Below are positions 37,935 to 46,483 of a stretch of 64,000 nucleotides of DNA, in pieces. The stretch comes from Comamonas sp. lk (GTDB lineage Bacteria > Pseudomonadota > Gammaproteobacteria > Burkholderiales > Burkholderiaceae_C). The notes under the pieces were generated by a model. It was not told where the DNA came from, ran no database searches, and was given only the letters and a program-made list of their open reading frames with translations. The DNA lies in NCBI RefSeq assembly GCF_900564145.1, contig NZ_UOOB01000001.1:806001-870000 (forward strand). The letters are read 5' to 3'. Each line of letters starts with the position of its first letter. The first letter of the stretch is position 1. A program made the translations under genes and the position numbers.

Positions 37935-37987
37935 CCTTTATTCATAGCTGTAAGCGCTTATGAATAAAGGGGTTGATGCCGATTCAA
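37935..37987. repeat. dispersed repeat copy nested in a 12-bp inverted repeat, downstream of copA
   Basis: ATAGCTGTAAGCGCTTATG (37944-37962) matches the repeat family. It forms the loop side of a perfect inverted repeat CCTTTATTCATA (37935-37946) / TATGAATAAAGG (37959-37970) with a 12-nt loop. No T run follows, so it is not an ordinary terminator; the real terminator is just after. Confidence 0.6.
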
Positions 37988-37990
37988 TGC

Positions 37991-38018
37991 AAAAAAGCGC
38001 TGAATTCAGCGCTTTTTT
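37991..38018. terminator. bidirectional terminator between copA and riboflavin synthase
   Basis: A perfect 28-base palindrome, A6-GCGCTGAA-TTCAGCGC-T6, able to terminate copA (+) and ribE (-). Confidence 0.92.
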
Positions 38019-38031
38019 GATGGGGGAGGGC

Positions 38032-38736
38032 TTAGCGGGGTATCTGCGGCACGTCCACAAAATCATCCAGGCTCAGGCCTTTTTCCTTGAGCAGGGCTTC
38101 AAGCACGGGCTTGAGTCGGCCCAGGCTGGCTTCCACGGTTTCGCGCACCGTATCCACCACCACCTGGGTGCTGCGTTCGATCTCGATGTTGACCAGATCG
38201 CCCACGCGCTTGTTGCCGAACACCGTCATGCGCAGGGTTTCGGGAATCAGCCAGACCTCGAACCAGCCCTCCTTGCGGTTGACTTCGGAGACGGTCAGGC
38301 TGGCGCCGTTGACGGCGATATAGCCCTTGGCAAACACATAGGCGCGAAAGGCTTCGGGAATGCCGAAGCGGATCTTGTGATTGGTGTCGGTGCTCAGAAC
38401 TTCCAGCAGCGGCGCGGTGAAGTCCACATGGCCGGACAGCGGATGGCCGCCAATCTCGGCGCCGTCCCTGGCCGCGCGCTCCACATTGATGGCATCGCCC
38501 ACCTGGTAGCTGCCCAGGGTGGTGATGTTCAGGCTTTGCAGCATCACATCAAAGCTGGCCGTGGTGGGCGATAGGTTTTCCGTCACCGTCAGGCAAACGC
38601 CGTCGTGGGAGACGCTGGCGCCAATGGCCAGCTCCTGGCAAAAGCCCTCGGGGAACTCCATGGTGAAAGTGCGCAGACCGTCCTGGTCGCGCAGCGCGGC
38701 AATCTTTGCCACGGCCTGAATGATGCCGGTAAACAC
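38032..38736 (-). CDS. ribE: riboflavin synthase (alpha subunit)
   Basis: 234 residues with two tandem lumazine-binding barrels: FTGIIQAVAKIAAL ... GVCLTVTE, then AEIGGHPLSGHVD ... GASLTVSEV. It dismutates two 6,7-dimethyl-8-ribityllumazine into riboflavin. All relatives begin M/V-FTGII, so the GTG at 38736 is the start, not the upstream methionine at 38784. No FMN riboswitch is seen in the short upstream gap and the other rib genes are not here. Confidence 0.93.
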   Translation of the reverse strand: MFTGIIQAVAKIAALRDQDGLRTFTMEFPEGFCQELAIGASVSHDGVCLTVTENLSPTTASFDVMLQSLNITTLGSYQVGDAINVERAARDGAEIGGHPLSGHVDFTAPLLEVLSTDTNHKIRFGIPEAFRAYVFAKGYIAVNGASLTVSEVNRKEGWFEVWLIPETLRMTVFGNKRVGDLVNIEIERSTQVVVDTVRETVEASLGRLKPVLEALLKEKGLSLDDFVDVPQIPR

Positions 38737-38831
38737 GGATGGGTCTCTCTTTTCAACAGGCCGGGCGCAAGACGCCGCAGCCACGGTTCAAAGTCCTTAT
38801 TTTGCCTGCTTGTGGCTTCGCCCCGCAGCGC

Positions 38832-39707
38832 TCAGGCCAAGGAGGGCTGGCCTTCCCAAAATCCGCTGATCAGGCCTTGCGGCTTTTTGAGGGCCCGTAC
38901 CCAGGCGCAGTCAGGCCAGGCTTGCATCTGCACATTCATGCCGGCAAACACGCCATAGCCGGAGCCGGCGGCTATTTCGCCGTCGGCCTGCAGCGTCTCG
39001 CCTGCGCGAATGCTGCAGGCCGCGCGGATATCGCCCAGGGCCTTGATGCCCCAGCCCGCCTGTATGTGGTTGCCGCAGTCGATGCTGTCATTCGATGCAA
39101 TGCCGTCACCCGCTTCCAGCAGGCCCTGCACGGCCACGCGGCCACCGGCGCGCAGGCCTTTGGCGCAGGTCAGACGGCCTTGGACCTCAATCTCCTGACC
39201 GACTTGCAGGCCGCCTTTGAGCGTCACATCGTCGCCGCAGCGCAGCTCCCAGCCTGCACGCAAATCGGCAGCACGAATCTTGCCCTGGACTTCCACGCTC
39301 CACGCGGCCTTGATATGGCCCCCTGCCTGCAGCAGTTCATCGCAAAAAATGGCGCCTTCGCACTGCAGGTCTTCACCCGCTTCAAGCTTGCCGGCGCGAA
39401 TGCCGCCACCCACTTGCAGGCTGCGCCCCACCAGCAACTGGCCGCTGACGCGCACATCGCCGCGCACGATCAAGGTGCCGGCATAGACAAAGTTGTCGGC
39501 CTCCAGGTGCTCCACTTCCAGCACGGTGTTGGTGCTGCCGAAATTCTCCAGCAGCCAGCGTGCATCATCGACACGGCCGGCGGCCACTTGCGTGTCCATG
39601 GCGGCCTGGTAATCACCGCCGCTCAGGTTGTTGCGAACAAACCAGCGGTAACCCATGGCGCAAGGGTTTTTGCCGCGCAGAAAAGTTTGTGAGAGTTCCA
39701 TGTCCAT
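38832..39707 (-). CDS. polymer-forming/bactofilin-like beta-helix protein of unknown role
   Basis: 291 residues. After about 60 residues (LSQTFLRGKNPCAMGYRWFVRNNL) the rest is a regular pattern of short strands with a glycine/acidic turn every 5-6 residues (IVRGDVRVSGQLLVGRSLQVGGGIRAGKLEAGEDL and so on to about residue 265), typical of right-handed beta-helix proteins such as bactofilins. Cysteines recur in several turns. No signal peptide is visible, so it is probably cytoplasmic. ATG 39707 has a perfect GGAGG 7 nt upstream, deciding against TTG 39713. No neighbour suggests a function. Confidence 0.7.
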   Translation of the reverse strand: MDMELSQTFLRGKNPCAMGYRWFVRNNLSGGDYQAAMDTQVAAGRVDDARWLLENFGSTNTVLEVEHLEADNFVYAGTLIVRGDVRVSGQLLVGRSLQVGGGIRAGKLEAGEDLQCEGAIFCDELLQAGGHIKAAWSVEVQGKIRAADLRAGWELRCGDDVTLKGGLQVGQEIEVQGRLTCAKGLRAGGRVAVQGLLEAGDGIASNDSIDCGNHIQAGWGIKALGDIRAACSIRAGETLQADGEIAAGSGYGVFAGMNVQMQAWPDCAWVRALKKPQGLISGFWEGQPSLA

Positions 39708-40141
39708 GGCCAAGCCTCCGAGATAGGGTTCGGGAAAGCGGGCGCGTGGCTAGGCTGTCTGAGCAGACGTGGATAGGCCTTTCCCTTGCGCCTGCAGTTT
39801 GCAAGTGCTTGGGGCCGTGCGGAGGGAGGTTGGTGTGCCTTAGACCTTCCGCACGGCGGCGGAAAGCATGGCCGTGACGCCACTGAGGCTCACGAAGGCG
39901 GTGGGAACTCCATGGCGCAGTGCTTGCTGGGTGCGCAGCACGCAGGCACGCGCAGCCTGCACCGTCGCAAGCGAGGTGCGGAGCAAGCGGGCAGCGGGTG
40001 ACTGGGTGATGCAGGCCATGGAGGGAGGGGGTTCTTGAGCCCGAATTATGCCGCGTGACATGGCCGGGCGCAGCCGCCAGCGCCAGAGCCCCCTGACGCG
40101 GGTGCCGATGTCAAGGCCGCTCTGGCCGAGCTTAGACCTTG
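39708..40141. other. 434-bp gap, no supported gene
   Basis: Between the beta-helix gene and the aminotransferase stop. A frame on the minus strand (39840-40061, 73 codons) has no ribosome-binding site and no recognisable family, and I do not call it. No terminator with a T run is seen. Confidence 0.5.
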
Positions 40142-41380
40142 TTACCGGCTTTGCTGCACGGCGGTGCGCAGCCGCTCCACGGCTTGCTCAATCTGCGCCA
40201 CCTCGGGCGCGGCAAACGACATGCGCAGCGTGTGCAGATCGGGGTCGGCCGGATAGAAGGCCTTGCCCGGCACATAGATCACGCCCTGGGCCACGGCGGC
40301 GTCGAAAAGCTTTTGCGGATGGATGCTGCGGTCCAGCTCGGCCCAGACAAACATGCCGCCCGCAGGGCGCGAGCAACGTATGCCGCTGTCCGGCCCTGTG
40401 CTCAGGCCTTGAACCAGGGTCTGCATGCGGCGCTGGTATTCCTGGCGGGCGCGTTGCACCGTGGCCGGGTAGCGGCCGCTTTGCAGATAGCAGGCCGCCA
40501 CCATCTGCGTCAGCGCAGAGGTGCACAGATCGGCGGTCTGCTTGGCCACGGTGCAGCGGCGCAGCAGCGGGGCGTCGGCCAGCATCCAGCCCACGCGCAG
40601 CGCAGGCGCCACGGTTTTGGACAGGCTGGACAGATAGACGACCGGGTTGTGGCCGGCCTCCGCCAGCCGCTGGCCTGTGCCGCGTACGGTGGCTGGCATG
40701 GTTTCTGGCAGGCCGCAAGGATCGTCAAAGCGCAGCTCGCCATAGGGATCGTCTTCCACCACCCAGAAGCCGTATTGCAAGGCCAACTGCACCAGGGCTT
40801 CGCGGCGCTCGCCCGTCAGCAGCGTGCCGCGCGGGTTGGAGAAGTTGGGCACGCTGTACAGCAGCTTGGGGCGTTGTGCTGCGGGCAGGGCCGCCAGCAG
40901 CTCGGCCAGGGCGTCGGTCTGCAGTCCGTGCTCGTCCATGGGAATGGGTAGGATGCGGGCCTGGGCCAGGCGCAGGGCCTGCAGCGTGGCGGGGTAGGCC
41001 GGAACCTCGACCAGCACCGTATCGCCGGGCTCCACCAGCACGCGCACCAGCAGGTCGAAAGCTTGCTGCGAGCCCGTGGTCACCAGAATGTCGGCGGCCG
41101 TGGCCTGCATGCCGCGCTCCTGCGCCTGCAGTGCCAAAGCCTCACGCAGCTCGGGCAGGCCTTCGGTGGCGCTGTATTGCAGCGTGGACCAACCCTGCGT
41201 CATGGCCTGCTGGGCTGCCTGGGCCAGGCCTTCGGCATCAAACAGGCTGGGTGAGGGGTAGCCGCCAGCCAGCGAGATCATGCCGGGGCGGGACAGATAA
41301 GGAAACAGCTCGCGTATGGGCGAACCGGCAGGTTCGGCAAACGGTGCGGCAAAAGCGGCCAGCGATGCGTTCTGCTTCAT
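40142..41380 (-). CDS. PLP-dependent aminotransferase, 2-aminoadipate type (LysN-like)
   Basis: A 412-residue fold-type I aminotransferase of the MocR/LysN subgroup without the N-terminal HTH. The schiff-base lysine is in YLSSLSKTVAPALRVGW, the NPRGTLLTGERRE and DDPYGELRF motifs bind PLP, and RMSFA near the end holds the carboxylate-binding arginine. The upstream gene in the operon encodes a 2-oxoadipate-consuming enzyme, so the likely reaction is 2-aminoadipate plus 2-oxoglutarate to 2-oxoadipate plus glutamate. Its start overlaps the stop of that gene by 4 bp. Confidence 0.87.
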   Translation of the reverse strand: MKQNASLAAFAAPFAEPAGSPIRELFPYLSRPGMISLAGGYPSPSLFDAEGLAQAAQQAMTQGWSTLQYSATEGLPELREALALQAQERGMQATAADILVTTGSQQAFDLLVRVLVEPGDTVLVEVPAYPATLQALRLAQARILPIPMDEHGLQTDALAELLAALPAAQRPKLLYSVPNFSNPRGTLLTGERREALVQLALQYGFWVVEDDPYGELRFDDPCGLPETMPATVRGTGQRLAEAGHNPVVYLSSLSKTVAPALRVGWMLADAPLLRRCTVAKQTADLCTSALTQMVAACYLQSGRYPATVQRARQEYQRRMQTLVQGLSTGPDSGIRCSRPAGGMFVWAELDRSIHPQKLFDAAVAQGVIYVPGKAFYPADPDLHTLRMSFAAPEVAQIEQAVERLRTAVQQSR

Positions 41381-42786
41381 GCCAGGGCTCCGCTCAGGCT
41401 GTCGCGCACCTGCGCCATGGACTGCTGCTGGGCGCGTTCGTACAAGGCGATCTCGTCATGCACGCGGGCGCCCAGGGCGCTTTCGAAGACCTGCTGCGCA
41501 GCATGGGCCTGGTATTGTTTTTGCTCCTCGCCGCCCAGGTTGGACTGGAAGATGCCGGCCGCGCTCACGGGCAGAAAGTCTTCATAGGTGATGGGCTCGG
41601 CCTGCACCAGGCCCTGGGCGATCAGCGCTTCCAGCTCTTCATGGTCAGCCGCCTGGCCGGCTTGGGCCAGGCCTTGCTCGGTCAGGCTGTAGCGGTAAAA
41701 GGCCAGGCCCTGCTGGCGCAGCGCCTCGTGCGTGTCGGGAAACTGCGTGAAGACCTGCTGCAGGCGGCTCGCATAGTCGGCCGAGGCGCTGCCGGCATTG
41801 TCCATGCTGCGCACCTGGGCCAGCAGCTCGTCGTACAGGGCGCGTCCCTGGCGCGTCAGCGCCACGCCGCGCTGCTCGATCTCGCCGAAGCGGGCGGTGT
41901 GGGCGCCGGCACGGGCGTCATCGACAGAGTCATCGGTAAAGCGTATGGCTTCCTTGAGCGCCTTGAAGCTGGTCTGGCGCAGCAAAATAGGGCAGGCGCG
42001 CTGGGGCGGGCCTTCCACCACGTCCTTGGCATCCATGCCGCGCTCCGGCATGCCGGCCTGGGCGGTATCAATGTCCAGCGTGCGCGGCGTCAGATGGTTG
42101 ATGTGCGGGCCTTTGAAACAGACCACATCGGCCACCAGGCGGTGCGATTTTTGCAGTGCATCGTAGGTGGCTGCGTCCACGGTGGCATCGCTGTGCCAGC
42201 GGAAAGTCTCCAGCGCCTCCTGCACAAAAGCGTCGGCATCCTGGCTGTCCAGACCGCCGCTGCGCTCGGCCTGCTCTATCAGCGCCAGGGCGCGGGGTGT
42301 GAAGATCTGGCGGCGGTCCAGGATTTCGGCGGCCTGGGCGCGCAGCGCCGCATCGGCAATCAGCTCCAGGCGCAGCAGCGAGGTAAAGACCCGGAAGGGA
42401 TTGGCCCGCAGAGCGTCGTCATCCACAGGGCGGAAGGCCGTGGAATGCACGGGCACGCCGGCCACCGAGAGGTCGTAATAGCCCACGGGCTCCATGCCCA
42501 TCACGGCAAACAGGCGGCGCAGCGTGGCCAGTTCCTGTGAGCTGCCCACGCGGATGGCGCCGTGGCGCTCCACGTCCAGGCGTTCCAGCTCGCCGCTCCT
42601 GCTCATGCGCTGGCGCAGCTCTGGGTCGGCTTGCAGGCTCAGGGCGTTGACATCGGCTACCAGCTCGATCAGCGTGCCGTATTGCGGAACTTCCTTGCGG
42701 TACATCTCGGACATGGCGCGCGAGAAGCGCGTGCGGATGTCGTTGCTGGAAACAAAGCGGCTGGAGTTGGTATGCGTGGCGCTCAT
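41377..42786 (-). CDS. hglS: 2-oxoadipate dioxygenase/decarboxylase (DUF1338, HglS/YdcJ family)
   Basis: A 469-residue DUF1338 protein. The characterised family member HglS of Pseudomonas putida converts 2-oxoadipate to D-2-hydroxyglutarate in D-lysine catabolism, using Fe(II) in a VOC-like fold. Candidate metal or substrate residues are in GVPVHSTAFRPVDDD, GPHINHLTPRTLDID and FGEIEQRGVALT. ATG 42786 is chosen; the frame open to 43113 overlaps the divergent LysR gene and is not conserved-looking. It is the first gene of a two-gene operon with the aminotransferase. Confidence 0.88.
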   Translation of the reverse strand: MSATHTNSSRFVSSNDIRTRFSRAMSEMYRKEVPQYGTLIELVADVNALSLQADPELRQRMSRSGELERLDVERHGAIRVGSSQELATLRRLFAVMGMEPVGYYDLSVAGVPVHSTAFRPVDDDALRANPFRVFTSLLRLELIADAALRAQAAEILDRRQIFTPRALALIEQAERSGGLDSQDADAFVQEALETFRWHSDATVDAATYDALQKSHRLVADVVCFKGPHINHLTPRTLDIDTAQAGMPERGMDAKDVVEGPPQRACPILLRQTSFKALKEAIRFTDDSVDDARAGAHTARFGEIEQRGVALTRQGRALYDELLAQVRSMDNAGSASADYASRLQQVFTQFPDTHEALRQQGLAFYRYSLTEQGLAQAGQAADHEELEALIAQGLVQAEPITYEDFLPVSAAGIFQSNLGGEEQKQYQAHAAQQVFESALGARVHDEIALYERAQQQSMAQVRDSLSGALA

Positions 42787-42955
42787 GACAGAACTAAAGG
42801 GCTGGGGGTCGTGGGGCGGCTGAACCAAGGGTTTTGCCGCAGAGATATGCAAGATGTTGGGCGGCTGCCTGATTTTGGTCAAACGATAATCCCGCCTGTA
42901 GGTCATACCCAAACGGAATGATCGCCAGCAGCTCTCTTTCTCCCTCGCCCCCACC

Positions 42956-43876
42956 ATGCAGCTTTCCCGTCGTTTTCTGCCTCCCATGTCTCTGTTGTGC
43001 GCTTTCGAGGCTTCGGCGCGGCTGCAGAGCTTTACTGCGGCGGCGTCCGAGTTGCATCTGACGCAAAGCGCCGTCAGCCGCCAGATCCGTGCGCTGGAGG
43101 AACGCCTGGGCACGGCGCTTTTCGTGCGCGAGCGCCAGACCGTGCGGCTCAGTGCCGCAGGCCAGGCCTATGCGCAGGAGATTCGTGCGGCCCTGGTGCG
43201 CATCTCCAATGCCACGCTGGGCTTTCGCACCAATCCGCAAGGCGGCAGCCTGAACCTGGCCATCCTGCCCACGTTTGGCACGCGCTGGCTGGCGCCCAGG
43301 CTGCCGCAGTTCTTCAGCGCCCATCCTGGCATCACCATCAATCTGACCACGCGGTTGTCGCAGTTCGACTTTCAGCTGGAAGCCGTGGATGCGGCCATCC
43401 ATTTCGGCCTGCCCCACTGGCCGGGTGCCGAGCTGGAGTTCTTGATGAGCGAGACCGTGGTGCCGGCCTGCAGCCCGGACGTGATGGAGCGGCACCGGTT
43501 TGCCCAGCCGCAGGACTTGCTGCGTGCGCCGCTGCTGCACCTGGCCTCGCGCCCCGATGCCTGGCGGCGCTGGTTCGGCAGCCAGGCCTGTCAGGTCCGC
43601 GATATGCAAGGCATGTTGTTCGACCAGTTCGCCACGGCGGCTCAGGCGGCGATTGCCGGTGTGGGCGTGGCCTTGCTGCCCAAGTTTCTGATCCAGCGCG
43701 AGCTGCAGAGCGGCGACCTGGTCCAGGCCTTGCCTCAGCTGCCCGAGGTCGAAAGCGCCGAGCGCTATTACCTGGCCTGGCCCACCAGCCGCTCCAGCTA
43801 TCCGCCGCTGCTGGCTTTTCGCGGATGGCTGCAAGAGGCCAGCCAAGGTTTCAAGGATGGTGCCTCAAAGCCATAA
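42956..43876 (+). CDS. LysR-family regulator, GcvA type
   Basis: 306 residues: winged HTH (LLCAFEASARLQSFTAAASEL, LTQSAVSRQIRALEERLG) and a substrate-binding domain of the GcvA/AmpR type (LNLAILPTFGTRWLAPRL, VDAAIHFGL). It is divergent from hglS with 169 bp between, the standard arrangement for a LysR activator and its target, so it probably controls the 2-aminoadipate operon. Confidence 0.88.
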   Translation: MQLSRRFLPPMSLLCAFEASARLQSFTAAASELHLTQSAVSRQIRALEERLGTALFVRERQTVRLSAAGQAYAQEIRAALVRISNATLGFRTNPQGGSLNLAILPTFGTRWLAPRLPQFFSAHPGITINLTTRLSQFDFQLEAVDAAIHFGLPHWPGAELEFLMSETVVPACSPDVMERHRFAQPQDLLRAPLLHLASRPDAWRRWFGSQACQVRDMQGMLFDQFATAAQAAIAGVGVALLPKFLIQRELQSGDLVQALPQLPEVESAERYYLAWPTSRSSYPPLLAFRGWLQEASQGFKDGASKP

Positions 43877-43901
43877 AAAACAAGAGCTGCTTGCGCAGCT
43901 C
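43874..43901 (-). terminator. intrinsic terminator of the Bug-family gene
   Basis: GAGCTGC-TTGC-GCAGCTC hairpin (43884-43901). Read on the minus strand it is followed by TTGTTTTTT. It lies 60 bp past the stop of the tripartite-transporter binding protein and overlaps the last codon of the LysR gene. Confidence 0.8.
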
Positions 43902-43964
43902 CCATAGGCTTCAGAGCGTGTTTTGCATTGAGGTGAGGGCCGTCAACGCTTGCACGCCAGACGC

Positions 43965-44930
43965 TCAGATCCGGATGCCGGCCTTTTTGATGATGGCCGC
44001 GTTGTTGTCACTTTCCTTGCGCAGCAAGTCCGTGAATGTGGCAGCGCTTTGCCGCAAGGCGATGTTGTCCGTGGCGTTCAGCAGGTCTTGAATTTCCTTG
44101 GTTTGCACCTGCTGCTGCACCAGGGCATTAAGCTTTTCCACAATGCTCGCTGGCGTGCCTGCCGGGGCCATGAAGCCGAAGAGAGAGGTGAGGTTGGCCT
44201 CTGGCACGCCCAACTCTGCCAGGGTCGCCACTTTGGGCTGGTTGGGCGCACGTTGAGGGCCCGTGGTTGCCAGCACACGCAGCTTGCCTTGTTCGATCAG
44301 GCTGTTGACGGTCGAAAACGGGTTGCCCATCATGATTTCGAAATGTGCACCTACTGCATCGGTGACGGTCTGCCCCACGCCTTTGTAGGGCACATGGATG
44401 AACTGCGCGCCGGTCTTGGCCTGAATCTGCTCCACCATGATGTGACCGACCGAGCCAATCCCCGAAGTGGCAATCCGAACACTGCCCGGGTTGGCCTTGG
44501 CTTGCGCAATCAGGTCTTGCCAGCTGCTGCCCTTGAACGCGGTGGTGGCCAGCACATAGACGGGCGAGTACATCATGGGGACGACCGCCGTAATGTCTTT
44601 GAACGGATCGTAAGGCAGCTTCATCAGGTGCGGTGACAGCGTCAACGGACTGATGGCGCTGAGCGCCAGCGTGTAGCCATCGGGCGCAGCCTTGGCCATT
44701 TCTGCCATGCCAAGCGTGCCGCCTGCTCCGCCTTTGTTTTCGACAACAAAGTTGTGTCCCAGGACTTGGCCCATCTTGTCCACGAGCTTGCGGCCGACAC
44801 TGTCCGTCACACCGCCTGCGGCATACGGAATCACGACCCGCACGGGTTTCTGGGGCCAAGGGCTTTGTGCCTGGACGGAAGGCAGGCCCAGCGCCATGGC
44901 GCTTGTGAGCATGAAATGACGACGTTGCAT
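43965..44930 (-). CDS. tripartite tricarboxylate transporter substrate-binding protein (Bug/TctC family)
   Basis: 321 residues with a cleavable signal (MQRRHFMLTSAMALGLPSVQAQ) and the Bug-family pattern: WPQKPVRVVIPYAAGGVTDSVGR, VVENKGGAGG, FIHVPYKG and a closing helix. Such periplasmic proteins bind carboxylates; Burkholderiales carry dozens. No tctA or tctB membrane genes are adjacent, so it may work with a distant transporter. ATG 44930 is preceded by AGAGAGGAA and gives the proper signal peptide. Confidence 0.9.
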   Translation of the reverse strand: MQRRHFMLTSAMALGLPSVQAQSPWPQKPVRVVIPYAAGGVTDSVGRKLVDKMGQVLGHNFVVENKGGAGGTLGMAEMAKAAPDGYTLALSAISPLTLSPHLMKLPYDPFKDITAVVPMMYSPVYVLATTAFKGSSWQDLIAQAKANPGSVRIATSGIGSVGHIMVEQIQAKTGAQFIHVPYKGVGQTVTDAVGAHFEIMMGNPFSTVNSLIEQGKLRVLATTGPQRAPNQPKVATLAELGVPEANLTSLFGFMAPAGTPASIVEKLNALVQQQVQTKEIQDLLNATDNIALRQSAATFTDLLRKESDNNAAIIKKAGIRI

Positions 44931-45106
44931 GATGGTGCAGTTCCTCTCTGTGCTTGCAGTGTTGCTGAGCTGATGCCTGGGTGCATGCGATTCATGTAAC
45001 GGCATCCTGGGCGCTCAAGGCAAGCGCTGCAATTTTTATGCCCTTGTGTCTGGAGATGGCAGATGGGCTTGCACCAATGTGCTGTGGCAGCTCATCTGCA
45101 GGCCGC

Positions 45107-46009
45107 TTACGATGCGTAGGCTTCCAGCGGCTTGTCGTTGGGGTTTTGCAGCAGTTGCTTGAGGGTGTCGCTCATGGGCAGGTTCAGCGGCATTTCCTTG
45201 GGCGGAATGGGCTGCATAAACCACTTGTCGTAGACCTTGGCCACTTCGCCGCTCTTCATCATGCGCATCAGCGCGTCGTCCACGGCTTTCTTGAATGTGG
45301 GGTCGTCCTTGCGCATCAGCAGGGCGATGGGTTCGGACCCCAGCACCTCGCCCACGATCTTGTAGCCCTTGGGGTCCTTGGAGTTGGCCAGCACGCCGGC
45401 CAGCAGGTTGTCGTCCAGCACAAAGGCATCGGCGCGGCCGGACTCCAGCATCAAAAAGCTCTCGAAGTGGTCCTTGCCCAGCTGGGTCGGCAGCTTCACA
45501 TTGTTCTCGTGGCCGAACTTGCGCAGCAGCTGCACGGCGGTGGTGCCGGTCGATGCCGCCACGGTCTTGCCGTCCAGCTGTTTGAACGAGGTGACGGGTG
45601 AGTCCGCACGCACGGCCATGCGCACCTGGCTGACATAGGTGGTGACGGCAAAGGACACCAGCTTCTGGCGGCTCAGGTTGTTGGTCGTGGGGCCGCAGCC
45701 CAGGTCTACCGTGCCGTTCTGCACCAGGGGCATGGTGTTCTGGGCCGTGATGGCCATGTACTCAATCTTGGCGCTGGGGGCGATCTGGGCCAGCACCTTC
45801 TCGCACAGCTCCACGTGGTAGCCGGCGAAGCGGTGATTGGCGCCTATGGCGTAAGCCATGGGTGCCGAGCTTTCGCGCACGCCGATGACGACCTTGCCGG
45901 ATTTCTGAACCTTGTCCAGCGTTCCGCCGGGCGCAGTCTGTGCTTGGGCGCCAAAAGCGGCCAGAAGGGCGGTACATGCCAGCGTTATGTTCGCGGTCAT
46001 CAAGCGCAT
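45107..46009 (-). CDS. amino-acid ABC transporter substrate-binding protein (GltI-like)
   Basis: 300 residues with a signal peptide (MRLMTANITLACTALLAAFGAQAQ) and a family 3 solute-binding domain: GKVVIGVRESSAPMAY, FAGYHVELCEKVL, DLGCGPTTNNLSRQKLVSFA, ASTGTTAVQLL. Close relatives bind glutamate and aspartate. No permease or ATPase gene is next to it. ATG 46009 with GAGGAGA upstream gives the correct signal; the frame to 46114 is leader. Confidence 0.9.
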   Translation of the reverse strand: MRLMTANITLACTALLAAFGAQAQTAPGGTLDKVQKSGKVVIGVRESSAPMAYAIGANHRFAGYHVELCEKVLAQIAPSAKIEYMAITAQNTMPLVQNGTVDLGCGPTTNNLSRQKLVSFAVTTYVSQVRMAVRADSPVTSFKQLDGKTVAASTGTTAVQLLRKFGHENNVKLPTQLGKDHFESFLMLESGRADAFVLDDNLLAGVLANSKDPKGYKIVGEVLGSEPIALLMRKDDPTFKKAVDDALMRMMKSGEVAKVYDKWFMQPIPPKEMPLNLPMSDTLKQLLQNPNDKPLEAYAS

Positions 46010-46483
46010 GGGGGTGTCTCCTCGGGATATAGGTGAAAGCAAAAGCGCAATGCGGTTATTTTTCAGTCCTCCATGGTGCTGCGCATTGCCTGCAGCCCAT
46101 GAAACAGGCATCAACCAACGGCTGCGTAGCGGGTCAGAGCCTTCTCTGAGCAGCCTTCATGCATCCGTCAAGTGCCTGCATCAACTATCCGGCAATTGCG
46201 GCTGCCGTCATAACGATGAAACGGAAGAAGGTCATGCTTGCGGCGTATGACCTGCAGGCCGCAAGGCCGTCACGAGGCGGCAGATTGTGCTTTTGGGTAA
46301 CATCTGCGCCTATTGCACAGGCCCGCGCGCACATATGTCCGGCGTGTCCTGCCTGGTGCCGCCAGGGCCGGGCCGTGCAGAAGCTGCCGGGTCCGGGCTC
46401 TATTTTCGGTTCGCGCAGCGCAGGCCCGCAAGGGCGCCACGGAAGAATCCTGGCATGCGTGAACCTGTTTTGAGACAGATTCC
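46010..46483. other. 474-bp gap before the Hsp70 cassette
   Basis: It must hold the promoters of the binding-protein gene (-) and the DUF2760 operon (+). I see no sigma-32 (CTTGAA/CCCCAT) or sigma-54 element and no convincing gene; the frames present lack ribosome-binding sites and family features. Confidence 0.5.

Noticed and set aside
39840..40061. 73-codon frame on the minus strand in the gap after the beta-helix gene
   Set aside because: No ribosome-binding site, no family resemblance, and the gap shows no coding-like constraint that I can judge by eye.
42787..43113. N-terminal extension of HglS
   Set aside because: It overlaps the divergent LysR gene and its composition is not protein-like; ATG 42786 gives a normal DUF1338 length.
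46159..46473. 104-codon frame before DUF2760
   Set aside because: No ribosome-binding site and a Cys/Pro/Arg-rich shadow-like composition.
46440..46483. TGGCATGCGTGAACC as a sigma-54 promoter for the Hsp70 cassette
   Set aside because: The GC at -12 is missing, so it fails the essential spacing rule.
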